A program made the position numbers and the translations under genes. 64,000 nucleotides of DNA, from positions 1 to 64,000 of the forward strand of contig CAYWDH010000010.1 in NCBI GenBank assembly GCA_964456985.1. Direction: 5' to 3'. The notes under the pieces are model-generated. The model was not told where the DNA came from. It was given only the letters and a program-made list of their open reading frames with translations, and made no database searches. This stretch comes from WJMT01 sp964456985. Lineage in GTDB: Bacteria; Acidobacteriota; Aminicenantia; Aminicenantales; Aminicenantaceae. This document shows positions 50,639-59,738 of this stretch, one piece after another. The first letter of the stretch is position 1. Each line of letters starts with the position of its first letter.

Positions 50639-53600
50639 ATGATTTCCAAAACGATTGAATTCTCTCTCAGGCACCGCTTGTTCGTGGTCCTGGCCACTGT
50701 GGCGTTGGCTCTTTTGGGATATTTCGCCTTTCAAAGGCTTCCTATAGACGTGTTTCCTGATCCTTCTCCCCCATTGGTTCAAATATATACGGAAGCCCCG
50801 GGAATGGCCCCAGAGGAAGTGGAAAGGCTGATATCCTACCCTGTGGAATCCTCAATGTTCGGGCTTCCTAAAATAGATAAGATACGGTCGACCTCCTCCT
50901 TTGCACTTTCCATTGTCAATGTCTATTTTGCAGAGAAAACAGATATATACTGGGCCCGCCAGCTGGTATCCCAGCGCCTGAACGAGATCCGGGATATCAT
51001 CCCGGAACAGGCCCATAATCCGGTTTTAGGACCCATATCAACGGGGCTGGGGCTGGTCTATCTTTATTATTTAGAGAGTGAAAATCACTCCACTATGGAG
51101 CTCCGCACTATACAGGACTGGCTTATCAAATATGAGCTAAAATCTGTGCCGGAAGTTTCTCAGGTCCTGAGTATCGGAGGGGATGTCAAGGAGTTTAAAA
51201 TTTTGATCAATCCCCAGTCACTTCTGAAATACAATCTCACGATTTCCGATATCATCGCTAAGGTCAAACAGAACAACCAGAATATCGGAGCCGGCTTTAT
51301 CACGAGGGGAAAAGAAGAATATATCGTAAGGAGTGTCGGGCTTGCCAGGACCATTGAGGACCTGGAAAATATCGTTGTTGCAAACTACGAGGGCATTCCG
51401 GTCTTTCTCCGGGATATGGCCCAGGTCAAAGTTCTCCCGGCTGTTAAAAGGGGAGCCGCTCTTGCCAACGGAGAGGGCGAGAAAGTTGTGGGAATGGTGC
51501 TCAAATTGTTTGGCTCAAACACAGCCAGGGTCATCCAGAACTTAGAGGAGAGAATTTCAGAAATAAACAAGGTGCTGCCTGAGGGAGTGAAGATCGTCCC
51601 GTTCTACAACCAGGCATCCCTTGTAAAAAAATGCTTTTCCACTGTTTCGCTGAATCTTGTGGTCGGAATTGTTCTTGTGATCATTGTTCTTTTCCTTTTT
51701 ATGGGAGATTTCCCGTCCGCGCTCATAGCTGTTTTTTCCCTTCCTTTTTCTATTCTTCTTTCATTCATCTTGATGAACCGGATCGGTCTTTCTGCAGACT
51801 TGATGTCCTTTGGGGGACTGGCCATTGCCATTGGTCTTATTGCGGATGCGGCCATAATCATGGTGGAGAACATCCACCGGCATGTGCAGTTTGGGGATCA
51901 AGATAAGTTCACCGCTGTTGTATCTGCAGGAGAGGAAGTGGGCCGGCCGCTCTTTTTTGCCATTGCCATTATCATCCTCGTCTTTCTTCCTATATTCACC
52001 TTAACCGGGGTCGAGGGGATCATGTTCCGTCCAATGGGATACACCATTTCCTTTGCCATAGCCGGTTCGCTGCTTTTTGCTGTGATTTCTGTCCCTGCTC
52101 TCTCCTTTTATCTGCTGAGGAAGAGAAAAAGATCCGTAGAACACTCCTTTTTGATGAAGCACATTAAAAGAGCCTATTCTCCCTTCTTCTCTTATTGCCA
52201 GCGACATAAGAAAACGGTTTTTATCAGCACGGCCTTTGTTTTTTTGATAGGGATGGTCATAGTCCCTTTTTTAGGGAGGGAATATATGCCGCGCCTTGAA
52301 GAAGGGACGCTTCACCTCCGTGCTTCCTTTGACCCGAATATAAGTTTGAATGAGACCATTTCCATCACCTCAGGGATTGAAAAAACAATCAAGCAGCTGC
52401 CTGAAGTGACGGGGGTTTTAAGCCGGATAGGAAGAGGGGAGGTAGGAAGCCATGCTCATTTTGTGAACAATGCTGAGATCCTGATCAAGCTCAAACCCAT
52501 ACAAAAGTGGACCCATTTCAGAGATAAGGACGAACTCATTGATGAGCTGGAGCACAGCCTGGAAAAATTCCCGGGAATGAACCTTAATATCACGCAGCCC
52601 ATTGCTCATAATCTGGATGAGCTGATAACCGGGGTTAAGGCACAGCTGGCTGTCAAACTCTACGGGGAGGATTTCGATGTGCTTAGAGAAAAATCCTCTG
52701 AGATCAAAGAAGCCCTTGGCTCGGTGAGAGGCGCGGCTGACCTCCAGATCGAACAGTTCGTCGGACAGAATTATATCCAGATACAGCTCCATAGGGAAAA
52801 AATAGCCCGGTATGGTTTGAACATCCGGGAAATCCAGCAGACCATTGAGGCTGCGGTGGGGGGGATAACCTTGGGGCAGGTGTACGATCAGCAAAGGAGG
52901 TTTAATATCTTCCTCCGCTTTGCTCCTGAATTCAGGGCCAACATGGAGCATATCCAGAATTTGCTCATCCGGCTTCCTGAAAAAGGATACATCCCCCTTG
53001 CTCAAATAGCATCTATTGAAGAAACAGAAGGCCCCCGTTTGGTCAACAGGGAAGGAAACAGGAGATACATCACCATACAGTGCAATGTGAGGGGAAGAGA
53101 TATGGGAAGCTTTGTGGATGAAGCGCAAAAGACCATTCAGGAGGAAGTGAATCTCCCGGCGGGATATATGGTGAAATGGGGCGGCCAGTTTCAGCTCCAG
53201 CAGGAAGCTAATAAAAGATTTTTGGTGATCATTCCGATCACGCTGGCTGTGGTGGCTCTTCTTCTGTTTTCTATATTCTATTCGTTTAAGGAAGTGCTTA
53301 TCATACTCATCAATATTCCTCTGGCTCTTACAGGAGGGATCATTGCTTTGAAGATTTCAGGGCTATATTTGAGCGTGCCGGCCTTCATAGGGTTCATTGC
53401 CATTTTCGGGATCGCTCTGGAGGACGGTCTTGTTCTTATGTCCTCTTTCCATAAACATCTGAAGCAGGGCTTGGATTTGGAGCGTGCGGTTTTAGAGGGG
53501 GTCCATATCAAACTGAGGCCTGTTCTCATGACTTCCTTTACCACAATATTTGGAGTGATGCCGTTGCTTTTATCCAGAGGGCCCGGAGCTGAGATCCAGA

Positions 53601-53725
53601 GGCCTCTGGCCGCAGTGGTGGTGGGAGGCCTCATCACATCAACGCTTGTCACCTTGGTCGTCCTCCCCCTCATCTTCCAAAAATTAAGGGGGGACGGGCC
53701 CGGGCATCTCCAATCATATCAATAA
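50639..53725 (+). CDS. RND heavy-metal efflux permease (CzcA/CusA family) with repeat-derived C-terminus
   Basis: 1028 residues, normal for the family. LPIDVFPDPSPPLVQIYTEA and GMAPEEVERLISYPVE at the N-terminus, SFALSIVNVYFAE, the two groups of membrane helices, GGLAIAIGLIADAAIIMVEN in helix 4 (HME type has D here), and LSFYLLRKRKR. It exports metal ions by proton antiport through the adaptor and TolC-like channel encoded upstream. The HME assignment is clear; whether Cu/Ag or Co/Zn/Cd is not. The final GDGPGHLQSYQ and stop come from repeat copy G (53690-53725). A 78-bp gap and no ribosome site separate it from the adaptor gene. Confidence 0.88.
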   Translation: MISKTIEFSLRHRLFVVLATVALALLGYFAFQRLPIDVFPDPSPPLVQIYTEAPGMAPEEVERLISYPVESSMFGLPKIDKIRSTSSFALSIVNVYFAEKTDIYWARQLVSQRLNEIRDIIPEQAHNPVLGPISTGLGLVYLYYLESENHSTMELRTIQDWLIKYELKSVPEVSQVLSIGGDVKEFKILINPQSLLKYNLTISDIIAKVKQNNQNIGAGFITRGKEEYIVRSVGLARTIEDLENIVVANYEGIPVFLRDMAQVKVLPAVKRGAALANGEGEKVVGMVLKLFGSNTARVIQNLEERISEINKVLPEGVKIVPFYNQASLVKKCFSTVSLNLVVGIVLVIIVLFLFMGDFPSALIAVFSLPFSILLSFILMNRIGLSADLMSFGGLAIAIGLIADAAIIMVENIHRHVQFGDQDKFTAVVSAGEEVGRPLFFAIAIIILVFLPIFTLTGVEGIMFRPMGYTISFAIAGSLLFAVISVPALSFYLLRKRKRSVEHSFLMKHIKRAYSPFFSYCQRHKKTVFISTAFVFLIGMVIVPFLGREYMPRLEEGTLHLRASFDPNISLNETISITSGIEKTIKQLPEVTGVLSRIGRGEVGSHAHFVNNAEILIKLKPIQKWTHFRDKDELIDELEHSLEKFPGMNLNITQPIAHNLDELITGVKAQLAVKLYGEDFDVLREKSSEIKEALGSVRGAADLQIEQFVGQNYIQIQLHREKIARYGLNIREIQQTIEAAVGGITLGQVYDQQRRFNIFLRFAPEFRANMEHIQNLLIRLPEKGYIPLAQIASIEETEGPRLVNREGNRRYITIQCNVRGRDMGSFVDEAQKTIQEEVNLPAGYMVKWGGQFQLQQEANKRFLVIIPITLAVVALLLFSIFYSFKEVLIILINIPLALTGGIIALKISGLYLSVPAFIGFIAIFGIALEDGLVLMSSFHKHLKQGLDLERAVLEGVHIKLRPVLMTSFTTIFGVMPLLLSRGPGAEIQRPLAAVVVGGLITSTLVTLVVLPLIFQKLRGDGPGHLQSYQ

Positions 53726-53782
53726 CTTACATTACTTTTCCACAATCGCCTACCCTGGAAGGATGTCATTTTTGGGGGCAAA
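53690..53782 (+). repeat. dispersed repeat, copy G
   Basis: GGGGACGGGCCCGGGCAT, CTCCAATCATATCAATAACT, CTTTTCCACAATCGCC, CCTGGAAGGATGTCA and GGGGGCAAAAAA. Its first 36 bases are coding for the RND permease C-terminus, in the same frame as copy C. The following ~200 bases to the OmpH-like gene show no other feature. Confidence 0.92.
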
Positions 53783-53988
53783 AAAGAGCATATGGAACCC
53801 AATCAAATTTTATTAAGAGATGTAGCCGAAGATTAAAATCATGTCATCCTTGGCGCATTTTCCTTTATATAGGCGTATCCTGTTCTTTAGTTCTATGGAA
53901 TTTTCAATGGAAAACAAAGAGAGCAACGATTCCTCCTTCCTGAAGGTTTAATTTAAAAAGAGTGAATATTAGTAAGGGAGGAAAACAA

Positions 53989-54522
53989 ATGAGAAAATCA
54001 ATTCGTTTCATTGTTTTCATTGTCATTGCTACAGGGTGTGTTTCTCTGGGGCTGGCCCAGGAGATATTTGATGTCGGAGTCATTGACTCGTCCAAAGTGA
54101 TACAGACTTCTGCAGAAGGGAAAAAAGCGATTTTTACGCTCAAACAAAAAGAGCAGCAAATTATTGATGGACTGGCAAAAATAGACAAGCAGGTCAAAGA
54201 ATTACAGTCTAAACTGGACACTCAAAAATTACTGCTTACGCCCGAATCCCAGCAGCAGATAGCCTTTGATATGGAACAACTGCAGACTAAAAGGAAAAGA
54301 GCTGAGGAGGATTATGCCAAAGAATACAAGCAGTTAGAGTTCAGCCTTGTTTCCAAAATCAGGAATGAAGTTTTTCCAATCATTGAAACTGTGGCCAAAG
54401 AGAAGAATTTCCGTCTGGTACTCGATCTGTCTGTAACGGGAGCTGCCTATGTTGACCCTGTGATCGACATCACAGAGGAGGTAATCCAGAGATATGATGA
54501 GGCCATGTCTTCGTCTGAATAG
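53989..54522 (+). CDS. OmpH/Skp-like periplasmic chaperone
   Basis: 177 residues from ATG 53989, preceded by AGGGAGGAAAACAA; an in-frame GTG 27 bases earlier is unlikely. Signal peptide SIRFIVFIVIATGCVSLGLAQ. The mature part starts FDVGVIDSSKVIQTSAEGKK, the conserved first strand of Skp/OmpH, then a long helical arm with Gln/Lys-rich coiled coil (QQIAFDMEQLQTKRKRAEED), and a second strand region NFRLVLDLSVTGAAYVDP. Skp-like trimers hold outer-membrane proteins in the periplasm. Single gene; repeat copy H lies downstream in opposite orientation. Confidence 0.78.
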   Translation: MRKSIRFIVFIVIATGCVSLGLAQEIFDVGVIDSSKVIQTSAEGKKAIFTLKQKEQQIIDGLAKIDKQVKELQSKLDTQKLLLTPESQQQIAFDMEQLQTKRKRAEEDYAKEYKQLEFSLVSKIRNEVFPIIETVAKEKNFRLVLDLSVTGAAYVDPVIDITEEVIQRYDEAMSSSE

Positions 54523-54602
54523 ACGTAGAGACATATTATCTGGGATTAGGTTCTAGATAGCCGGGCTTCTATATGTCCGGTTGGGATAAAATGCAAAGTA
54601 GT

Positions 54603-54699
54603 GATTTTTACCCCCAAAAAACAGAGCTTCTCTGGGTAAGGGAATGTGGAAAAGTAAAGTAAGTTATTGATATAAAAGAATATCCCCGGGCCCGTCCCC
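54603..54699 (-). repeat. dispersed repeat, copy H (inverted)
   Basis: The only copy on the minus strand. Read on that strand it starts GGGGACGGGCCCGGGGAT, then TATATCAATAACTTACTT, ACTTTTCCACATTCC and TTGGGGGTAAAAATCAC. It follows the OmpH-like gene with its tail toward that gene and its head near the 5'-nucleotidase promoter region. Sequence is somewhat diverged in the middle. Confidence 0.88.
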
Positions 54700-54761
54700 A
54701 TAATTATTTGACAATTCCCGTATAATTCAAGTAAAACCTTTATAAGAATAAGGCTCTGAGC

Positions 54762-56780
54762 ATGAAAACCAAACGCCCCCTTCAATGCCCTTTGTTTGCT
54801 GCTTGTTTATTGATTTTTTTCCTTTTTTGCTCCCACTCCTCACGCCCCTTGTTCTCCGACTCTTTCCCTGCTCCTGCTCCCGCGCCTCAAGAAAAGAGCC
54901 TGACCATCATCCACACCAATGACCTCCACTCACATCTCCTGGGCCACTCCCCGAACACAGACTACTCGCCAGACATACTTAATGACGATGACACCTTAGG
55001 CGGTTGGGCCCGTATCGCCGTCGCTATACAAAGAGAAAAGGCAGCCCGGGAAAATCCGGTTCTTGTGCTGGATGCAGGCGATTTTCTTATGGGAACTCTT
55101 TTTCATATGATAAGCCGGGAAGAGGCCGTCGAGCTTGTGCTGATGAAAGAGATGGGCTTTGACCTCACCACCCTGGGAAACCACGAGTTTGATTTAAAAC
55201 CCGCCGGATTATCCCGTATCCTGCGAGCGGCTGCATCAAAGGGTGGAATGCCCCAGATCATTGCGTCGAACATGATCTTTGATCCTGTCGAAGAGGCAGA
55301 TGACACCCTGGAGCAGGATTTCAATCAGGGACTTATCAAACCGTATGTGGTCTTAAAGAGGAGTGGGATCCGGATCGGGGTCTACGGACTACTCGGAGCT
55401 GATGCCACTGAGACAGCGCCTTTTGCATGGCCTGTGACATTCCGCGATATCATTGAAACATCAGAGGAGATGGTGCAAACACTCCGGGAGAAGGAAGGGG
55501 TCGATCTTGTGATCTGCCTTTCCCATTCCGGGATTTGGGATGATAAGAAAAAGTCCGAAGACGAAATTCTGGCGAAAAAGGTCCCGGGCATAGACATCAT
55601 CATAAGCGGACACACCCATACAAAACTCACAGAGCCGATCTTTCACAACAACACCATCATTGTCCAGGCCGGAGACTACGGACGAAATGTTGGGGTTCTG
55701 GATTTTGCGGTCAATGAGGACCGCACGATTGTGTTTAAGGATTACCGTCTTTTAGAGATAAATGACTCGATCAAAGGAGACGAGCGGCTCACAAAGCTCA
55801 TTGAGTCAGAAAAAGAGATGGTGGAGAACGAGGTGCTTAAGGACCGCCACCTGAAGTTCTATCAGCCTCTGGCAGAAACAGATTTTGACCTTTGCCTGGA
55901 GGATGAGGAGACCGGACTGGGGAACCTGGTCACAGATGCCATACGCTGGGCCGTAAACAGGCGTGTTTACGAACCGGACCGCCCCTTATCAAAAGTAAGA
56001 GTCGCGCTTCAGTCTAACGGCCTTATCCGGAGCGATATTGTGAAAGGAAAGACCGGAGTGGTGGGCGTTTCAGACCTTTTCCGGGTGGAACCCCTGGGAA
56101 TTGGTCTGGATGGCACAATGGGTTATCCGCTCCTTACCTTTTATCTTTACGCTTCTGAGATCAAAAAGGCCATGGAAGTCGCTACATCCATTTATCCTAT
56201 AAAAGGGAGTGATTATTTTCTCCAGTTTTCAGGGATCAAGGTGACTTATAATCCAAAGCGCGTGATATTTGACAGGGTCACAGATATATGGATCGAAGGG
56301 AAAGACGGCACGTATAAGCCGTTGGATTATTCCCCTTCCAACAAAGAGCTTTACAGAGTGGCCTCCAATTATTTCAATTCTTCTTTTATCAAATTTGTGG
56401 GAAGTTATACAAAAAACATCCTGAAGATCGTACCCAAGGACGCAGAAGGAAATCCCATCCAGGACCTCGCAAATGCAAGAGTGGATGCTGACCCGGATAC
56501 ACCCGGGATACAGGAGCTTAAAGAATGGGAGACCTTGTTTAAATACATGGGGACTTTTGAGGACAGGGACGGAGACGGGCTCAATGAAATTTCCGAAAGA
56601 TACAGCCTTACAGAGGGCCGTTTTGTTTCATCCCCGAGTCTCAATCCGATAAAGCTGCTCAAACGCGGAAATTTTCTCACATGGCTTGCGTTTTGTGCAT
56701 TTGTTTTAGGACTCGGTATTTTTTCCCTGCTGATCTATATTGTAGTAAAAAAAATAAGGGGACGGGCCCGGGCATCTTAA
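54762..56780 (+). CDS. 5'-nucleotidase/cyclic-phosphodiesterase-type metallophosphatase, membrane-anchored, repeat-derived C-terminus
   Basis: 672 residues. Signal peptide then a Pro/Ala linker, followed by the calcineurin-like domain: LTIIHTNDLHSHLLG, VLDAGDFLMGTLF, TTLGNHEFDLKP, VICLSHSGIWDD and IIISGHTHTKLTEP, supplying the His/Asp/Asn metal ligands. The 5_nucleotid_C domain spans ~380-570 (ETGLGNLVTDAIRWAVNRR, ALQSNGLIRSDI). A DRDGDGLNEISERYSL loop resembles a Ca-binding thrombospondin-3/EF-hand element. A C-terminal helix (LAFCAFVLGLGIFSLLIYI) anchors the enzyme. The last residues GRARAS and the stop are encoded by repeat copy I. It should dephosphorylate nucleotides outside the cytoplasm. 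Confidence 0.83.
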   Translation: MKTKRPLQCPLFAACLLIFFLFCSHSSRPLFSDSFPAPAPAPQEKSLTIIHTNDLHSHLLGHSPNTDYSPDILNDDDTLGGWARIAVAIQREKAARENPVLVLDAGDFLMGTLFHMISREEAVELVLMKEMGFDLTTLGNHEFDLKPAGLSRILRAAASKGGMPQIIASNMIFDPVEEADDTLEQDFNQGLIKPYVVLKRSGIRIGVYGLLGADATETAPFAWPVTFRDIIETSEEMVQTLREKEGVDLVICLSHSGIWDDKKKSEDEILAKKVPGIDIIISGHTHTKLTEPIFHNNTIIVQAGDYGRNVGVLDFAVNEDRTIVFKDYRLLEINDSIKGDERLTKLIESEKEMVENEVLKDRHLKFYQPLAETDFDLCLEDEETGLGNLVTDAIRWAVNRRVYEPDRPLSKVRVALQSNGLIRSDIVKGKTGVVGVSDLFRVEPLGIGLDGTMGYPLLTFYLYASEIKKAMEVATSIYPIKGSDYFLQFSGIKVTYNPKRVIFDRVTDIWIEGKDGTYKPLDYSPSNKELYRVASNYFNSSFIKFVGSYTKNILKIVPKDAEGNPIQDLANARVDADPDTPGIQELKEWETLFKYMGTFEDRDGDGLNEISERYSLTEGRFVSSPSLNPIKLLKRGNFLTWLAFCAFVLGLGIFSLLIYIVVKKIRGRARAS

Positions 56781-56860
56781 ATATTATCAATAGCTTAACC
56801 CTACTTTTCCACAACCCCCTACCCTGGAGCATCGCCATTTTTGGGGGCAAAAATCAGCAG
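56758..56860 (+). repeat. dispersed repeat, copy I
   Basis: GGGGACGGGCCCGGGCAT, CTTAAATATTATCAATAGCT, CTTTTCCACAACCCCC, CCTGGAGCATCGCCA and GGGGGCAAAAATCAGCAG. The first ~23 bases are the end of the 5'-nucleotidase gene, read in a different frame from copies C, G and J, with TAA at CATCTTAA as stop. Confidence 0.92.
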
Positions 56861-56951
56861 TTGCAGACTCCTATTTTCAAAGATTATGATGCCCCTGATT
56901 TCCTACTTGACAGGGCACCTTATCCTGTAATAGTTTTATAGAGAAGAGCCC

Positions 56952-58541
56952 ATGGATTTTATCTTTGATTCCTGCAGCCGAAGAGACTTTATTAAAATGT
57001 CTTCCACAGTTGGACTTGCAGGCCTTCTCTCTAGCTGCGGTCTGTTCCGCTCACTTCCCAATAAACCAAATGTTCTGTTTGTGATTGTGGATGATTTGAG
57101 GCCGGAGCTGGGATGTTACGGCAACCCGGAGATCAAGACTCCTCATTTCGACCGGTTTTCCACTGAGTCTGTTCTTTTTTCAAGAGCCTACTGCCAGGCA
57201 GCTGCCTGTGCCCCTTCGAGAGCCTGTGTTATGACAGGAAAACGGCCGGACACCACTCGGGTCTGGAGTCTGGGAGATAAATTTCGTGAGCTCAATCCCG
57301 CGATTGTGACTATGCCCCAGCATTTTCACAAATTCGGTTATCATACGGTTTCCATGGGAAAGATCTTCCATAACCACATGCCGGACCCTGTGTCCTTTGA
57401 TGAACCGGACCTCAGGCCCCCTGCCTTCAACACACCTGAGCTCAGGGACCGAGATCCTGAGTCTTTTTATCATGATGAAGAGCTCAAAAGAGAGCTTGCA
57501 GAAGTCAGAAAACAGAGGCTGGCTGAAAATCCCAATGCCTATGCGGGAGGATGGGCTTACGGACAGTCTACAGAATGCTATGATGGCCCGGACAGCGAGT
57601 TCTATGATGGCGCCCAGACTGATCTGGCTCTTAATAAGTTAAAAGAGCTCAAAGGGAGGGAGGAGCCCTTTTATCTTGCTGTGGGGTATTACCGGCCTCA
57701 TCTGCCTTTTGTGTCCCCTAAAAAGTATTGGGACCTCTACGACCGGCAGAAACTTTCTCTGGCTCCAAATCCGTTTCTTCCCAAAAATGCTCCGCTTTAT
57801 GCTATGAATTCCGCCTATGAATTGACCGGATGTTATGACCTGGAGTGGGTCAAGCATCCATCGGTTGAGAAACTGCCTGAAGATACGGCGCGGCGTCTCA
57901 AACACGGATACTATGCCAGTGTGAGTTTTGTGGATGCCTGTTTTGGGAGGTTGATGGATGGATTGAAGCGCCTTGGACTTGATAAGAACACCGTGGTTGT
58001 GGTTTGGGGCGATCACGGCTGGAAATTAGGGGAACATGGAAGCTGGTGCAAGCAGACAAACTACAATATAGACACGCGGGTTCCTCTTTTTATAAAGGTC
58101 CCCGGATATAAAGCCATGGGCCGAGCTAGTGACAGTCTGGTGGAGCTGGTGGATCTTTACCCCACTCTATGTGATCTGGCTGGGATAAGCGTGCCGGATG
58201 ATATGGAGGGGATCAGTCTGAAGCCCGTGCTTAAAAATCCGGAGGCTGAAGTCAAGTCAGCGGTGTTCAGCCAGTATCATCAGCGGCCTAAGGTCACGCC
58301 GGATGGGGGCCGGTACATGGGATACTCCATGGTCACGAGCCGCTATCATTATGTGGAATGGTACACCTGGGACAATCAGCGCAAAGAGCGTGGGCAAAAA
58401 GTGGGAGTTGAGCTCTACGACAACCAAAACGATCCTCAGGAAAATCTCAACATTGCGGATGAGCCCCGAAATCAGGCATTGGTGCAGAGTCTTTCTGAGC
58501 AGCTTAGAAACGGTTGGGGGGACGGGCCCGGGCATCTTTAA
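56952..58541 (+). CDS. sulfatase (iduronate-2-sulfatase-like) with repeat-derived C-terminus
   Basis: 529 residues. N-terminal CSRRDFIKMSSTVGLAGLLSSCG is a Tat-like twin-Arg signal (given as RRDFIKMSSTVGLAGLLSSC) ending in a lipobox Cys. Catalytic site QAAACAPSRACVMTGKRPDT with C-x-P-S-R, the Cys that is converted to formylglycine. Metal ligands NVLFVIVDDLRPELGCYG and WGDHGWKLGEHG. The GCYDLEWVKHPSVEKL and YDNQNDPQENLNIADEP segments fit iduronate-2-sulfatase-type enzymes. Hydrolyses sulfate esters, probably of glycans, outside the cytoplasm. A maturase must be encoded elsewhere. The end GDGPGHL and stop come from repeat copy J. GAAGAG is the weak ribosome site. Confidence 0.85.
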   Translation: MDFIFDSCSRRDFIKMSSTVGLAGLLSSCGLFRSLPNKPNVLFVIVDDLRPELGCYGNPEIKTPHFDRFSTESVLFSRAYCQAAACAPSRACVMTGKRPDTTRVWSLGDKFRELNPAIVTMPQHFHKFGYHTVSMGKIFHNHMPDPVSFDEPDLRPPAFNTPELRDRDPESFYHDEELKRELAEVRKQRLAENPNAYAGGWAYGQSTECYDGPDSEFYDGAQTDLALNKLKELKGREEPFYLAVGYYRPHLPFVSPKKYWDLYDRQKLSLAPNPFLPKNAPLYAMNSAYELTGCYDLEWVKHPSVEKLPEDTARRLKHGYYASVSFVDACFGRLMDGLKRLGLDKNTVVVVWGDHGWKLGEHGSWCKQTNYNIDTRVPLFIKVPGYKAMGRASDSLVELVDLYPTLCDLAGISVPDDMEGISLKPVLKNPEAEVKSAVFSQYHQRPKVTPDGGRYMGYSMVTSRYHYVEWYTWDNQRKERGQKVGVELYDNQNDPQENLNIADEPRNQALVQSLSEQLRNGWGDGPGHL

Positions 58542-58618
58542 TCATATCAATAACATATCCAACTTTTCCACAGATCGCTACCCTGAAGCACCGCCATTTT
58601 TGGGGGGTAAAATCAGCC
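58518..58618 (+). repeat. dispersed repeat, copy J
   Basis: GGGGACGGGCCCGGGCAT, CTTTAATCATATCAATAACA, AACTTTTCCACAGATCGC, CCTGAAGCACCGCCA and TGGGGGGTAAAATCAGC. The first 24 bases code for the end of the sulfatase, with TAA from CTTTAA. The repeat ends 4 bp before the stop of the convergent SDR gene. Confidence 0.92.
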
Positions 58619-58622
58619 GTTT

Positions 58623-59504
58623 TCACATCCGGTTCCCGCCGCCCACATACAGGACCTGCCCCGTGATCCAGTCCGCCTGTACGGAGGCAAAGAACACAGC
58701 AGCCATAGCAATATCCTCGGGCTTTCCTATTCTTCTCAGGGGGTAACTGGCTGATAACTGTTTTACGAGCTCCTCAGGCATCCAGCCAGTCTGGACCGCA
58801 CCCGGAGAAACCACATTGACCGTGATCCCATAAGGTCCCAGTTCTGATGCGGCTGCACGGGCATAGCTCTCAGCTCCATATTTGCTGGCCCCATAGGAGA
58901 CATTTGAAGCGTGCCCTCCGGCTCCGTCCGTGGAGATATTAATGATCCGTCCCCATTTGAAATCGTTCTCTATATGCCGTTTTGCGTATTCAGCCATCAT
59001 CAGAGCCACTGCGCGGCTGTTCACTGAGAAATGCTTATCATGCGAATTGGATGTGATGGGCTGAAGGCTGTATTCATTTACGAACAATGGACTCTTTTCT
59101 ATTACCTTCTTTGGGAGAAATGTATCCGGCTGGTCAAAAGCCGCATTGTTCACAACGATTTGGACCTTGCCGAGGTGTTCTTCAGCAAGATCAAACATTC
59201 GGGGGATGTTGTCTGCATCAGAGAGGTCCGCTTCCCATGCGAAACAAGCCCCCCCTGATTCCTTGATCTTCTGTTCAATCCTGTCGGCTGACCGGGAGAT
59301 CATTTTGCAGTAATAGGCTCTGCCGGGATTTACAGCTTTCCGGGCATTCTCTTCACTCTCCCCATAGAGCTCAGGATCTTGACGCAGAAAATTAATAAAG
59401 ACTCTGGCGCCTTCCCTGGCAAATCTCAAGACCGCGGCCGCTCCGATTCCGTGATTGGCTCCTGTGACAATGACAACCTTATCTTTAAGTCCTGTATCGA
59501 TCAT
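58623..59504 (-). CDS. short-chain dehydrogenase/reductase
   Basis: 293 residues from ATG 59502-59504, behind AAGGGATAAA; six residues more are possible. Rossmann fold with VVIVTGANHGIGAAAVLRFA (TGxxxGxG), DLSDADNIPRMF, VNNAAFDQPDTF (NNAG), the catalytic Ser-Tyr-Lys set INISTDGAGG and YGASKYGAESYARAA, and PGAVQTGWM. An insert of about 35 residues after ARVFINFLRQDPE distinguishes it from minimal SDRs. NAD(P)-dependent oxidation or reduction of an unknown alcohol or ketone. Single gene, convergent with the sulfatase. Confidence 0.88.
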   Translation of the reverse strand: MIDTGLKDKVVIVTGANHGIGAAAVLRFAREGARVFINFLRQDPELYGESEENARKAVNPGRAYYCKMISRSADRIEQKIKESGGACFAWEADLSDADNIPRMFDLAEEHLGKVQIVVNNAAFDQPDTFLPKKVIEKSPLFVNEYSLQPITSNSHDKHFSVNSRAVALMMAEYAKRHIENDFKWGRIINISTDGAGGHASNVSYGASKYGAESYARAAASELGPYGITVNVVSPGAVQTGWMPEELVKQLSASYPLRRIGKPEDIAMAAVFFASVQADWITGQVLYVGGGNRM

Positions 59505-59648
59505 TTTATCCCTTCCATACAAAAAATTGCTCTTGAATTGAGGTCAGTTTACATTTTTACCCGAACTTTGTAAATGCAGATACATACTGAACATGATGTC
59601 AATATGCCCGACCGAATAAGCCTAAATAAAAAAAAATAAAAATTCTGC

Positions 59649-59694
59649 TTGACATATTAATAAGTTAATACTATTATAAAGTTAATGGTATTAA
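59649..59694 (+). promoter_or_regulatory. PadR operon promoter with inverted repeat
   Basis: Perfect -35 TTGACA (59649-59654), 17 nt, then TATTAT (59672-59677). A 7-bp inverted repeat TTAATAC (59665-59671) / GTATTAA (59688-59694) straddles the -10. PadR proteins repress their own operons from sites of this kind; autoregulation is inferred. Confidence 0.65.
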
Positions 59695-59738
59695 TAAATG
59701 AAGAACAATGTTACATTATTTCTTAGAGGAGGTATAGA

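Noticed and set aside
54708..54732. TTGACA followed by TATAAT before the 5'-nucleotidase gene
   Set aside because: The spacing is only 7 nt, too short for a sigma70-type promoter.
33005..58618. Integron attC sites (repeats at gene 3' ends, mostly one orientation)
   Set aside because: The copies are not overall imperfect palindromes, lack recognisable R'/R'' core sites, and the genes between them are large, in both directions and form ordinary operons; no integrase is present.
33005..58618. CRISPR-like array or DnaA-box cluster (TTTTCCACA in every copy)
   Set aside because: Copies are kilobases apart with genes between them, and TTTTCCACA differs from the DnaA box at a key position; no oriC-type gene is nearby.
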